Below are positions 16,253 through 24,368 of a stretch of 35,312 bases of DNA, in pieces. Position numbers and translations under genes: made by a program. How positions within the stretch are numbered: the first letter of the stretch is position 1; each line of letters begins with the position of its first letter. The DNA comes from Oscillospiraceae bacterium (GTDB lineage: Bacteria; Bacillota; Clostridia; Oscillospirales; Oscillospiraceae): contig JAFQBN010000019.1 of the NCBI GenBank assembly GCA_017416685.1, forward strand, positions 1-35,312, in the 5' to 3' direction. The notes under the pieces were generated by a model. That model ran no database searches, was not told the DNA's origin, and saw nothing but the letters and a program-made list of their open reading frames with translations.

Positions 16253-17473
16253 TTACAGCTCCACCTGAGCGACGCTTTCCTCTTCGATGTTGTGCTTTTT
16301 GGCATAGCCGGTCAGCATCAGGGTCAGGGCGCCGTCGCCGGTGACGTTGCAGGCGGTGCCGAAGCTGTCCTGCAGGGCGAAGATGGTCAGCATCAGGCCG
16401 GTGCCGGTGGCATCAAAGCCCAGCACGGAGACGATCAGACCCAAAGAGGCCATGACCGTACCACCGGGGACACCGGGGGCGCCGATGGCGAACACGCCCA
16501 GCAGCAGGCAGAACAGGATCATGGAGCCGATGGAGGGCAGGGTGCCGTACAGGATCTTGGACACCACCATGACGAAGAACACCTCGGTCAGAACGGAGCC
16601 GCACAGGTGGATGTTGGCAAACAGGGGGATGCCGAAGTCCACCATGTCACGGCGCAGGGTCTTGGACTTGTGGGCGCAGGTCAGGGCCACGGACAGAGTG
16701 GCGGCAGAGCTCATGGTACCCACGGCGGTGATATAGGCCGGGCCGTAGTGGCGGACGACCTCGATGGGATTGGTCTTGGTGTAGATGCCGGCGGCACCGT
16801 ACAGCACGCCCAGCCAAATGTAGTGGCCGACCATGACGATCAGAATGACGATGACGAACACGGGCAGCTGCTTGGTGATGGTGCCGTCATAGGCAAGGCA
16901 GGCGAAGGTGGTGCCGATGAAGAAAGGCAGCACGGGGATGACCACCTTGGACACGATCTGCAGCACGATGCGCTGAATTTCGTCCAGCAGGCGGATCATG
17001 GTGGAAGCTTTGGTCCACACGGCGGCCAGACCCAGCAGCACGGACAGCACCAGAGCGCTCATCACGGGCATGATCTGGGGGATGTTCAGCTCAAACGCTA
17101 CACCGGGCAGCTCCTTCAGGGCGTCCACCTGGCTGGCGATGGGCAGGCTGGGAATGATGCCGTAACCGGCGCCCATGGACATGAAGGCGGCCAGAATGGA
17201 GGACACGTAAGCCAAAATCAGGGCCACAGTCAGCATCCGGCTGGCACTGGCGCCCAGCTTGGTGATGGACGGGGCAATAAAGCCGATGACGATCAGGGGC
17301 ACGCAGAAGGTGATCAGCTGACCCATGATGTACTTGGCGGTGACTACCACGGTCATAACAGGACCCATGACAGCGGGCAGCTGCGCCTCGAAGCTGCTGG
17401 CCAGCAGACCGACGACCATACCGATGAGCAGGCCGATGAGCAGCTTTGCGGGGAGACTCTTAAAGAATTTCAT
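16253..17473 (-). CDS. Dicarboxylate/amino acid:cation symporter (DAACS family)
   Basis: This 406-residue membrane protein belongs to the GltP/DctA/SstT superfamily, which imports C4-dicarboxylates, glutamate, aspartate or serine/threonine with Na+ or H+. Diagnostic parts are the serine-rich re-entrant loop GTMSSAATLSVAL, the second hairpin loop GAPGVPGGTVMAS, and the substrate/cation helix DSFGTACNVTGDGAL. About eight membrane helices are visible. The DAACS Arg/Asp specificity residue cannot be assigned with confidence, so the substrate stays open. The next gene downstream of its promoter region is malic enzyme, which would suit malate or other dicarboxylate uptake, but the two are separate transcripts. 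The start ATG at 17473 follows AAGGAGGG. Confidence 0.92.
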   Translation of the reverse strand: MKFFKSLPAKLLIGLLIGMVVGLLASSFEAQLPAVMGPVMTVVVTAKYIMGQLITFCVPLIVIGFIAPSITKLGASASRMLTVALILAYVSSILAAFMSMGAGYGIIPSLPIASQVDALKELPGVAFELNIPQIMPVMSALVLSVLLGLAAVWTKASTMIRLLDEIQRIVLQIVSKVVIPVLPFFIGTTFACLAYDGTITKQLPVFVIVILIVMVGHYIWLGVLYGAAGIYTKTNPIEVVRHYGPAYITAVGTMSSAATLSVALTCAHKSKTLRRDMVDFGIPLFANIHLCGSVLTEVFFVMVVSKILYGTLPSIGSMILFCLLLGVFAIGAPGVPGGTVMASLGLIVSVLGFDATGTGLMLTIFALQDSFGTACNVTGDGALTLMLTGYAKKHNIEEESVAQVEL

Positions 17474-17527
17474 ATTTACCCTCCTTAACAGGCGGTGCCG
17501 GCCTTTGGCAAAGCACCGATTACTGAC

Positions 17528-17556
17528 ATTATACTAAACAACCGCAGGAATTACAA
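17528..17556 (-). promoter_or_regulatory. Promoter of the symporter gene
   Basis: Minus-strand TTGTAA (17551-17556), a 17-base spacer and TATAAT (17528-17533). Confidence 0.7.
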
Positions 17557-17569
17557 CAATTTTATAGGA

Positions 17570-17604
17570 ATAAAAGGGAGGGTGCCGCATTGCGGCACCC
17601 TCCC
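17570..17604 (-). terminator. Terminator of the malic enzyme gene
   Basis: Minus-strand hairpin GGGAGGGTGCCGC / GCGGCACCCTCCC followed by TTTTAT. Confidence 0.8.
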
Positions 17605-17616
17605 GGGTCGGATCGT

Positions 17617-18789
17617 TCAGATGCGGGCCACGCCGGTGCGGCGGGCGGCCTCGGCTACGGCTTTTGCCACCGCGGGACCCACACGGGGGTCGAAGGCCTT
17701 GGGGATGATATAGTCGGCGCTCAGCTCCTCGTCGGTGATGAGTTCGGCCAGAGCGGTGGCGGCAGCCATCTTCATCTCCTCGTTGATGTCGCTGGCGCGC
17801 ACGTCAAAGGTGCCGCGGAACACGCCGGGGAAGGCCAGCACGTTGTTGACCTGATTGGGGAAGTCGCTGCGGCCGGTGGCAATGACGGCGGCGCCGCCTG
17901 CCTTGGCCTCGTCGGGGAAGATCTCGGGGGTGGGGTTGGCGCAGGCAAAGACGATGGCGTCCTTGTTCATCGTCTTGACCATCTCGGTGGTGACGGTGCC
18001 GGGGGCGGACACACCGATAAACACGTCGGCGCCCACCAGCATATCGGCCAGAGAGCCGGACTTCTTCTCCAGGTTGGTCACCTGAGCCATCTCTTCCTTG
18101 ATCCAGTTCAGACCGTCCCGACCGGCGTAAATAGCGCCCTTGCGGTCGCACATGATAACGTTCCTGATGCCGGCGGACATGATGAGCTTGACGATGGAGA
18201 TGGCGGCGGCGCCGGCGCCGGAGGTGACCACCTTGACCTCTTCTTTTTTCTTGCCAACCACCTTCAGGGCGTTGAGCAGACCCGCAAGGGTGATGATGGC
18301 GGTGCCGTGCTGGTCGTCGTGAAAGATGGGAATGTCGCACTTTTCTTTCAGCTTGCGCTCGATCTCGAAGCAACGGGGGGCGGCGATGTCCTCCAGATTG
18401 ATGCCGCCGAAGGAGCCGGAGATGTTGTACACGGTCTGCACGATCTCGTCTACGTCCTTGCTCTTGACGCACAGGGGGAAGGCATCCACGTCGCCAAAGG
18501 CCTTGAACAGAACGCATTTGCCCTCCATAACAGGCATGCCGGCCTCGGGGCCGATGTCGCCCAGACCCAGAACGGCCGTGCCGTCGGTGATGACCGCGCA
18601 CAGGTTGTGGCGGCGGGTCAGGTCATAGCTGCGCTCGACGTTCTCCTGAATGGCGAGGCACGGCTCGGCCACGCCGGGGGTATAGGCCAGGGACAGATCC
18701 TCCTTGGTGGCTACGGGGACGGTGGCCACCACCTCAATCTTGCCCTTCCACTGGCTGTGCAGGCGCAGAGACTCTTTTGCGTAATCCAT
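17617..18789 (-). CDS. Malic enzyme, short bacterial form
   Basis: Malic enzyme oxidatively decarboxylates malate to pyruvate with NAD(P)+. The 390-residue length is that of the short bacterial type without the fused phosphotransacetylase-like domain. Conserved blocks are SLAYTPGVAEPCLAI, the NLCAVITDGTAVLGLGDIGPEAGMPVMEGK segment, the metal-binding GGINLEDIAAPRCFEIE, IPIFHDDQHGTAI, and a Rossmann GAGAAAISIVKL. Cofactor preference is not decidable by eye. GGGAGG precedes the ATG. Only 34 bases separate it from tRNA-Arg on the same strand, and no separate promoter is visible, so the enzyme may be transcribed through from the tRNA promoter that carries a Rex operator. Redox control would suit the reaction. 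Confidence 0.93.
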   Translation of the reverse strand: MDYAKESLRLHSQWKGKIEVVATVPVATKEDLSLAYTPGVAEPCLAIQENVERSYDLTRRHNLCAVITDGTAVLGLGDIGPEAGMPVMEGKCVLFKAFGDVDAFPLCVKSKDVDEIVQTVYNISGSFGGINLEDIAAPRCFEIERKLKEKCDIPIFHDDQHGTAIITLAGLLNALKVVGKKKEEVKVVTSGAGAAAISIVKLIMSAGIRNVIMCDRKGAIYAGRDGLNWIKEEMAQVTNLEKKSGSLADMLVGADVFIGVSAPGTVTTEMVKTMNKDAIVFACANPTPEIFPDEAKAGGAAVIATGRSDFPNQVNNVLAFPGVFRGTFDVRASDINEEMKMAAATALAELITDEELSADYIIPKAFDPRVGPAVAKAVAEAARRTGVARI

Positions 18790-18823
18790 AATTAAGTTCC
18801 TCCCGTGGGACGATGATTTTGAG

Positions 18824-18900
18824 TGGCACCCCGGAGAGGATTCTAACCTCCGACCTTCCGCTTAGGAGGCGGACGCTCTATACAGCTGAGCTACCGGGGC
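18824..18900 (-). tRNA. tRNA-Arg (anticodon CCU)
   Basis: A 77-base cloverleaf with encoded CCA. The acceptor GCCCCGG pairs with CCGGGGT, the D arm is GTAGCTCAGCTGTATAGAGC, and the anticodon stem CCGC/GCGG encloses loop CTCCTAA, giving anticodon CCU for codon AGG. The T-arm is GGAGG/CCTCT with loop TTAGAAT. All stems close; one G-U ends the acceptor. Confidence 0.96.
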
Positions 18901-18907
18901 ATATAAA

Positions 18908-18940
18908 ATTGTACGCCAAAATTTGTGAAAATTTTCACAA
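18908..18940 (-). promoter_or_regulatory. Rex-type operator overlapping the tRNA-Arg/malic enzyme promoter
   Basis: TTGTGAA-AATT-TTCACAA (18923-18940) is a perfect match to the Rex operator form TTGTGAA-N4-TTCACAA, and sits within a perfect 22-base palindrome (18921-18942). A -10 TACAAT lies at 18908-18913 and the expected -35 position falls inside the palindrome, so binding would block transcription of the tRNA and possibly of the malic enzyme gene behind it. Rex is the NADH/NAD+-sensing repressor of Gram-positive anaerobes. Match is seen; function is inferred. Confidence 0.6.
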
Positions 18941-19002
18941 ATCTGCGCGGAACATAACATATTTTACCCCCGCAACCTCTGTCTGTCAACCGCCGCAAAC
19001 AA

Positions 19003-19037
19003 GAAAAATGCCCGACAGAATGGGAAATTCTGTCGGG
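19003..19037 (-). terminator. Terminator of the dnaD-dnaC unit
   Basis: Minus-strand hairpin GCCCGACAGAA / TTCTGTCGGGC followed by ATTTTTC. Confidence 0.85.
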
Positions 19038-19046
19038 CGGAGGGAG

Positions 19047-20039
19047 TCAGAACTGATTTTTCTTCAACAGGCGGATATCGTCGCCAAAGAAGTGCAGCAC
19101 GTGGTACTCGCCGGCAAGGCGGGAGGCGATCTGGGGAGAGTAGCGGCGGGACACCTCGTCCATGGACAGGTTGGAGGAGATCACCGTGTGCAGGCCGGCG
19201 GCCAGACGGGTGTTGACCAGGGTGTACAGGGCGCTCTGGACGAACTGGGTGGTCAGCTCGCACCCCAAATCGTCCAAAATCAGCAGGTCGCAGTTAAGGT
19301 AACGGCGGGTCTCGTCCTTTGCCTCGGTGTCACGGGCAAATTTCTGCTCCTCAAACCGGGAGAAAACGTTGCCCGCGGTGTCGTAGACCACAGAATGGCC
19401 CGCCTCGGACACCGTCCGGGCGATGCAGGCGGACAGGAAGGTCTTGCCCAGCCCGGGCGCACCGGACAGAAACAGGTTGCGGAAGTAGAATTTGCCGAAT
19501 TTGCCGGCGTAATTTTGGCACACGTCCAGCACGAACTCCATGTTTTCCCGGGGACTGATACCGGTGGAGGGGTGGGGCTGGGTGCTGTAATAGTCCATGC
19601 GGAAGCGGTCAAAGGATTGCTCGCCCAGATTCAGCAGGCTGGACAGGTCACGGATCTGTTCCTGGGTACACAGGGAGCGCAGACAGTCGCACATGGTGGC
19701 GCCGTGCCATCCTGTGTCGCCGCACACCGGGCAGGCGGGGGCGTCGTCCAGCTCGTCCGGGCCGAGACCCAGCTGGCCCAGAATATCCCGCCGCTCCAGC
19801 TGCAGGTCGAGATTTTTCTCCCGCAGCTGGGCGAGTGCCGGACCGGGGTCCTGACCCTGCCGCAGGGCGGCGGTCATCACGCCGGTCATGGTGGCGCGCA
19901 GCTCTTTATCAATTTCCGCAAGGCGGGGGTTGCTGGAATATACCTGCTGGCGGCGCTGCTCGATCTGCTGGGCCCGCTGACGGCGGGACTGCTCCAGCCG
20001 CTCGGCGGCGCGGCGCAGTACGTTGGGATCAAATGACAT
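19047..20039 (-). CDS. dnaC: DnaC/DnaI-type helicase loader ATPase
   Basis: This 330-residue AAA+ protein is expected to load the replicative helicase at oriC or restart forks. A coiled N-terminal region (1-95) precedes a four-cysteine zinc motif (C103, C106, C117, C119; CPVCGDTG...MCDC). Then follow Walker A GAPGLGKT (193-200), Walker B LLILDDLG (252-259) and sensor I SSN (288-290). This is the clostridial DnaI/DnaC layout with an N-terminal helicase-binding part. The ATG at 20039 lies four bases after the dnaD-like stop, so the two proteins are co-made; such pairs form the primosome helicase-loading system in Firmicutes. IstB-like transposase helpers are the alternative, but no transposase is nearby. 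Confidence 0.9.
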   Translation of the reverse strand: MSFDPNVLRRAAERLEQSRRQRAQQIEQRRQQVYSSNPRLAEIDKELRATMTGVMTAALRQGQDPGPALAQLREKNLDLQLERRDILGQLGLGPDELDDAPACPVCGDTGWHGATMCDCLRSLCTQEQIRDLSSLLNLGEQSFDRFRMDYYSTQPHPSTGISPRENMEFVLDVCQNYAGKFGKFYFRNLFLSGAPGLGKTFLSACIARTVSEAGHSVVYDTAGNVFSRFEEQKFARDTEAKDETRRYLNCDLLILDDLGCELTTQFVQSALYTLVNTRLAAGLHTVISSNLSMDEVSRRYSPQIASRLAGEYHVLHFFGDDIRLLKKNQF

Positions 20040-20043
20040 GGGG

Positions 20044-20997
20044 TCAACCTCCCTGTTCCTGTTTCATCTGCTGCATCAGCCGGCGCATGCGCTCCATATC
20101 CTCCCGGGCCTGACGGTCGGGGGACTGGTCAATGGGTCTGCCGGCCTGCGGGCTGCTTTTGGCGGGCCGGTTCTCGTTTTGGATCTGGGCCACGGTGTGC
20201 AGACCCTTTTCATGCCAGCGGCGCAGGATGCCGTTCATGTACCGCCAGTCCATGCTCTTGCTGGCGGTGCCCATGACGGTTTTTTCGTAAGCAAGGCGCA
20301 AGGCCTCGTTATCAAAGCCCATCTCAGTCCATGCGGCCAGATATTTTTGCTCCCGCTCCACAAGGGGGCGGTTGGGCAGGTCCAGCAGCCGGGCCAGCTC
20401 ACCCTCCCGGGTGCGGGCAGACAGCAATTTTTTCAGGTGAGCTTCCGCGGCCTCGGCGGTGTCCACGCCGTCCCGGGCCCAGCGGAACGCCTCCCGCCGG
20501 ATCTGGGACAGGAAGGGCTTGCGGCCGGGGCCGTATTTGCGCTCCACCTCCCGCATGCACCAGCCCACGATGAGCAGGATGACCTCCGGGGGCAGGGCAA
20601 GGTGGTCGTACAGGGTGAACAGCGTTTTAAGGTCGGGGGTGGACAATTTTTTGCCCAGACGGCGCTCCACCTCGTCTGCCAAAGCGGAGAAGGACTGCTC
20701 CCCGGCCAAAGCGGCGGTGATGTCGGCCAGGGAATATTCCGGGGGCAGCGCCTCCGGCTCCTGCGCGGGAGCGGGGGCGGAAGCGGTCACGGGGCTGCTG
20801 ATAAGCTTTGCGCCCAGCAGCCTGTCCCCGGCGGCGCGGATGCGGGCCTCGTTCCAGCCGGGTACGGCGGTGCTGCCCCGGCGCAGAATGTGCAGGTACA
20901 GCAGGGCGGCATCCCCGTCTCCAAGGGATAACAATCGGTCGGCGGCCTTGCCGCTGAGGGACAAAATGCTGTCGGGCAGCAGGTCAAACTGACTCAC
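20044..20997 (-). CDS. DnaD-domain replication initiation protein
   Basis: The 317-residue protein has two DnaB_2/DnaD (DDBH2-type) regions. One is around LFTLYDHLALPPEVILLIVGWC...REAFRWARDGVDTAEAA; the second, near the C-terminus, is YLAAWTEMGFDNEALRLAYEKT...WRYMNGILRRWHEKG, the family's Y-x-x-x-I-L-x-x-W ending. The N-terminus is winged-helix-like. DnaD/DnaB-type proteins remodel origin DNA and recruit the helicase loader. The start is a GTG at 20997 with AGGAGG seven bases upstream; a longer frame reaching 21195 lacks support and crosses the promoter. It overlaps functionally and physically with the downstream dnaC. Confidence 0.9.
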   Translation of the reverse strand: MSQFDLLPDSILSLSGKAADRLLSLGDGDAALLYLHILRRGSTAVPGWNEARIRAAGDRLLGAKLISSPVTASAPAPAQEPEALPPEYSLADITAALAGEQSFSALADEVERRLGKKLSTPDLKTLFTLYDHLALPPEVILLIVGWCMREVERKYGPGRKPFLSQIRREAFRWARDGVDTAEAAEAHLKKLLSARTREGELARLLDLPNRPLVEREQKYLAAWTEMGFDNEALRLAYEKTVMGTASKSMDWRYMNGILRRWHEKGLHTVAQIQNENRPAKSSPQAGRPIDQSPDRQAREDMERMRRLMQQMKQEQGG

Positions 20998-21038
20998 GAG
21001 GCCGCCTCCTTTCCGTTTGTGTGATGAATGTAACACCC

Positions 21039-21067
21039 ATTTTACTCTAAATTTCGCCCCGCGTAAA
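21039..21067 (-). promoter_or_regulatory. Promoter of the dnaD-dnaC unit
   Basis: Minus-strand TTTACG (21062-21067), a 17-base spacer and TAAAAT (21039-21044). Confidence 0.65.
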
Positions 21068-21148
21068 CACAAAATCTGCCCTGAGGATAAAAATATCTTA
21101 AAAAATTGTAAAAAAGCAGAATATGATGTTTTTCTACGGCGGAAAGTG

Positions 21149-21157
21149 TGATATAAT
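21149..21157 (+). promoter_or_regulatory. Extended -10 promoter of zapA
   Basis: TG-A-TATAAT is an extended -10 element (21149-21157). The -35 position (TTTTTC) is weak, as is common when the TG extension is present. Confidence 0.6.
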
Positions 21158-21216
21158 ACAGAGGAAAATAAAACCGGGCAACAGGGCCCGGACAAACAGA
21201 TACGGAGGGGTCAAAC

Positions 21217-21531
21217 ATGAACAACAAAGTGACCGTTACCATTGCCGGCCAGCAGTTCACTCTGGTGGGTGCCGAGGAAGAGGCCTACGTCCTGCGCGTT
21301 GCCGCCCATGTGGACGAGCAGGTGCGCAAGGTGGCTGCCGACAGCCGCATGTCCGTGGTGGACAGCGCCGTGCTGGCCGCGGTGAACATCACCGACCAGC
21401 TGTTCCGGGAGCAGGAGTCCGGCGAGAACCTGCGCCGCCAGATCCAGCAGGCCCTGGAAGAGGCCGCCAAGCTGAAGCTGGAGCTGTCCGAGGCCAAGCG
21501 CGAGATCTTCAAGCTGCAGAACAAGCGCTGA
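21217..21531 (+). CDS. zapA: Cell division protein ZapA
   Basis: ZapA bundles FtsZ protofilaments and stabilises the Z ring. The 104-residue product opens with the ZapA fold NNKVTVTIAGQQFTLVGAEEE, followed by YVLRVAAHVDEQVR, the helix AVLAAVNITDQLF, and a long C-terminal coiled coil (about residues 65-104) for dimerisation. Length and order fit the family. AGGAGG-like ACGGAGGGG precedes the ATG. The reading frame ends in a TGA that is part of a 17-base direct repeat (see the repeat entry), so its 3' end may have been altered by insertion. Confidence 0.92.
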   Translation: MNNKVTVTIAGQQFTLVGAEEEAYVLRVAAHVDEQVRKVAADSRMSVVDSAVLAAVNITDQLFREQESGENLRRQIQQALEEAAKLKLELSEAKREIFKLQNKR

Positions 21532-21678
21532 GCCGTCGCGAACAGCGCGGATGGACCGGAGCGAGGGCGAGAAACCGAAGAATTGCGGAGCAATTCTGTT
21601 TCGAACCCGAGATGGAGGGAAGCCGCGCGTCGAGAGCAGGCGAAGCGTGACGACGAAGCGAGCTGAGCCGTCGCGAAC
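21527..21678. repeat. Direct repeats flanking a 118-base segment after zapA
   Basis: GCTGAGCCGTCGCGAAC occurs at 21527-21543 (spanning the zapA stop) and again at 21662-21678. Between the copies lies a non-coding, hairpin-rich segment with GAATTGC...GCAATTC and TTCGAACCCGAG. It resembles a small inserted repeat that duplicated its target, similar in style to the insertion after glyS. Confidence 0.6.
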
Positions 21679-21694
21679 TGAAATGAAGGAACAC

Positions 21695-21729
21695 GACCCA
21701 AAGCCGGGGGGATATCTCCCGGCTTTGGT
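21695..21729 (+). other. Stable hairpin without T-run
   Basis: AAAGCCGGG / CCCGGCTTT stem between zapA and the U32 gene. It lacks a T-run, so it is either a weak terminator or an mRNA processing or stability element. Confidence 0.4.
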
Positions 21730-21755
21730 CGCTGTGAAGACAAGGAGGAACGCCC

Positions 21756-23840
21756 ATGCTGGAGCTGCTTGCCCCCGCCGGGTCGCAGCAGGCGCTGGTA
21801 GCCGCCGTGCAGAGCGGGGCCGATGCCGTATATCTGGGATTTGGTGACTTCAATGCCCGCCGCAATGCAAAGAACTTCTCGGCTGAGGAGGTTGCGGCGG
21901 CGGTTTCTTATTGCCATTTACGGGGGACAAAGGTCTTTCTGACCCTGAACACCCTGCTGACCGACCGGGAACTGCCCGGGGCAGCCGAGGTGGCCGCCCA
22001 GGCCAGCGACATGGGCATTGATGCCGTGCTGGTGCAGGATCTGGGTGTGCTGCGCATGCTGCGCCAGACTGTACCCGACCTGCCCGTCCACGCCTCTACT
22101 CAGATGACCGTCCACAGTCTGGACGGCGTGAAGCTGTGCGCCGACCTTGGTATGAGCCGGGTGGTGCTCAGCCGGGAACTGGACAGAAAGCAGATCGAGC
22201 ATATCTGCCTGCATTCCCCCATCGAAATTGAGGTGTTCGCCCACGGCGCCCTGTGTATGTGCTACTCCGGACAGTGCTTTTTCTCCTCTGTCATCGGCGG
22301 GCGCAGCGGAAACCGCGGCCTGTGCGCCCAGCCCTGCCGCCTGAAGTACGGCTGGAACGGGCGGGCGGACGACAACCCTCTGTCCCTGAAGGATATGTCC
22401 CTTGCAGGTCATTTGGATGAGCTGCGCAAGATGGGCGTGACCTGCGTGAAGCTGGAGGGCCGCATGAAGCGGCCGGAGTATGTGGCCATTGTCACCGGGG
22501 TCTACTCCCGGGCCATAAAGGAGGGCCGCGAACCCACGGCAGAGGAGCTGGAAATGCTGCGGCAGGCCTTCTCCCGGGACGGTTTTACCGACGGCTACTT
22601 CCTGAATAAGAAGGGTCCCGATATGTTCGGCGTGCGGCAGGACGAGGAGGAACCCAAAGAGCTGTTTGCGCAGGTGCGTGCCGGGTATGAGTCCGGCGAG
22701 AACCGCAAGGATCCGGTGCGCATGTTCGCCATGGTGCGAAAGGGCGAGCCGGTGCAGGTGGGCGTGCAGGACGCTCAGGAGCGGGTGGCCACTGTCACCG
22801 GCCCCGTACCCGAGGCGGCCATCAACGTACCCCTGACGGCGGATAAGGTGGAGAGCCAGCTGCAGCGTACCGGCGGCACGCCCTATGCCTGTGAAAAGGT
22901 GACTGCCCTTGTGGAGCCGGGCCTGGCCCTGCCCCTGTCCGTGCTGAACGGCCTGCGCCGTGACGTGCTGGACAAGCTCAGTGAGCAGCGGGTGGTGCTG
23001 CCCCGGCGGCGAAAGACCGAATTCAAGCCCGGTGTGCGCTACGAAAACCGCCGCACGCCTCCGGCCATCAACGTGTCCGTGCGCACCGCCGACCAGATCA
23101 GCGCCGATATGCTGGCCATGAAGCCGGAAATTCTGTACATTCCCGCCGACGAGGGGGCGGCCCACCCGGACAAGGTGACGGCGGCCATACAGGCGGGCAT
23201 CACCGTATGCGCCGTGCTGCCCCGTGTGTTCTGGGACCGAGAGCGGGAGGCGGTGAAACGCGACCTGCAGAATATGCAGGAATTGGGCGTAAAAGAAGCG
23301 CTGGTCGCCACCCCCGGCGCCATCCGTCTGGCGTGGGAGATGGGGTTTGCCCTGCGGGCAGACTACGGCCTTGGAGTGTTCAACAGCCAGACCCAAAAGG
23401 AACTCAAGCGGCTGGGCTTTATCTCCGCCACCGCTTCGTTTGAGCTGAATTTTGCCCAGATCCGCGACCTGTCCAAGTCGGTCGACACCGAAATCCTGGC
23501 CTATGGACGCCTGCCGCTGATGCTCACAGAAAACTGTATCGTCCACAATCACAGCGGCCAGCACACCTGCGGCAACGTCAATCTGCTGACCGACCGCAAG
23601 GGCGAGCGGTTCCCGGTGGTCAAGGCCTACGGCTGCCGCAACGAGATCCTGAACTCCAAAAAGCTCTTTTTGGCCGACAAAAAGGCCGATTGGGCCAAGT
23701 TGGGCCTGTGGGCGGCGCGGCTGCACTTTACCACCGAAAACGCCATGGAGTGTGTGCAGGTCATGGAGCGCTACATGGGTCAAGGCCGCTTCGAACCAAA
23801 TGAAATTACCCGCGGACTTTATTACCGGGCAGTGGAATAA
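21756..23840 (+). CDS. U32 family peptidase / RlhA-like 23S rRNA hydroxylation protein
   Basis: This 694-residue protein has the N-terminal LELLAPAGS and GADAVYLGFG start of U32 proteins and the signature EVFAHGALCMCYSGQC (E159 to C174). Extra conserved cysteines C190 and C194 fit an iron-sulfur site. The C-terminal ~300 residues form the DUF3656-type extension found in long U32 members. Escherichia coli RlhA of this family hydroxylates C2501 of 23S rRNA; others were called collagenases or are tRNA ho5U enzymes. For this length class the RNA-modification role is the better guess. The ATG at 21756 follows AAGGAGG. It heads a co-directional run through dut, maf and mre genes. Confidence 0.88.
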   Translation: MLELLAPAGSQQALVAAVQSGADAVYLGFGDFNARRNAKNFSAEEVAAAVSYCHLRGTKVFLTLNTLLTDRELPGAAEVAAQASDMGIDAVLVQDLGVLRMLRQTVPDLPVHASTQMTVHSLDGVKLCADLGMSRVVLSRELDRKQIEHICLHSPIEIEVFAHGALCMCYSGQCFFSSVIGGRSGNRGLCAQPCRLKYGWNGRADDNPLSLKDMSLAGHLDELRKMGVTCVKLEGRMKRPEYVAIVTGVYSRAIKEGREPTAEELEMLRQAFSRDGFTDGYFLNKKGPDMFGVRQDEEEPKELFAQVRAGYESGENRKDPVRMFAMVRKGEPVQVGVQDAQERVATVTGPVPEAAINVPLTADKVESQLQRTGGTPYACEKVTALVEPGLALPLSVLNGLRRDVLDKLSEQRVVLPRRRKTEFKPGVRYENRRTPPAINVSVRTADQISADMLAMKPEILYIPADEGAAHPDKVTAAIQAGITVCAVLPRVFWDREREAVKRDLQNMQELGVKEALVATPGAIRLAWEMGFALRADYGLGVFNSQTQKELKRLGFISATASFELNFAQIRDLSKSVDTEILAYGRLPLMLTENCIVHNHSGQHTCGNVNLLTDRKGERFPVVKAYGCRNEILNSKKLFLADKKADWAKLGLWAARLHFTTENAMECVQVMERYMGQGRFEPNEITRGLYYRAVE

Positions 23841-23897
23841 GCGCAAATCGACCCCATTTGCAATCCGTTTGTGAAACAATGACAGGAGCTGTTTGAG

Positions 23898-24347
23898 ATG
23901 CAACTGAAAGTCAAAGCCGTGTCCCCCCGCATCGGGGCGGACATCCCCGCACCTTTCTATGCCAGCGCCGGTGCAGCCGCCATGGACCTGCACGCCTGCG
24001 TGGACGAGGCGGTGGTCATTCCCGCCGGTGGGCGGCGGGTCATTCCCACCGGAATTGCCATCGCCCTGCCCTCGGCCGACTACGTGGCCCTGATTTTCGC
24101 CCGCAGCGGTCTGGGCATCAAGCACGGCATCGCTCCGGCCAATTGCGTGGGTGTGATCGACAGCGACTACCGCGGCGAGATCATGGTGGGCCTGCACAAT
24201 GCAGGGGATACCGATTACACCGTTCAGCCTGCCGACCGCATCGCCCAGATGATGATCACCCCCGTGGTGCAGGCGCAGGTGGAACTGGTGGACGAACTGG
24301 ACGACACCGACCGGGGCAACCGCGGGTTTGGTTCCACCGGCAAGTAA
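23898..24347 (+). CDS. dut: dUTP diphosphatase
   Basis: Dut hydrolyses dUTP to dUMP and pyrophosphate, keeping uracil out of DNA and feeding dTMP synthesis. The 149-residue trimeric-type enzyme shows all five motifs in order: I AAAMDLHACVD, II ARSGLGIKHGI, III NCVGVIDSDYRGEI with the catalytic Asp, IV DRIAQMMI, and V RGNRGFGSTG. Length is normal. GGAGC precedes the ATG. It lies 57 bases after the U32 gene and 21 before maf, with no terminator, so co-transcription is likely; maf next door makes this a nucleotide-sanitation pair. Confidence 0.96.
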   Translation: MQLKVKAVSPRIGADIPAPFYASAGAAAMDLHACVDEAVVIPAGGRRVIPTGIAIALPSADYVALIFARSGLGIKHGIAPANCVGVIDSDYRGEIMVGLHNAGDTDYTVQPADRIAQMMITPVVQAQVELVDELDDTDRGNRGFGSTGK

Positions 24348-24368
24348 ACAAAACGCAAGGAGCAAGCC

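Noticed and set aside
19047-20039. IstB-type transposition helper
   Set aside because: No transposase or inverted repeats nearby; the coupled DnaD-domain gene and the N-terminal zinc motif fit a helicase loader.
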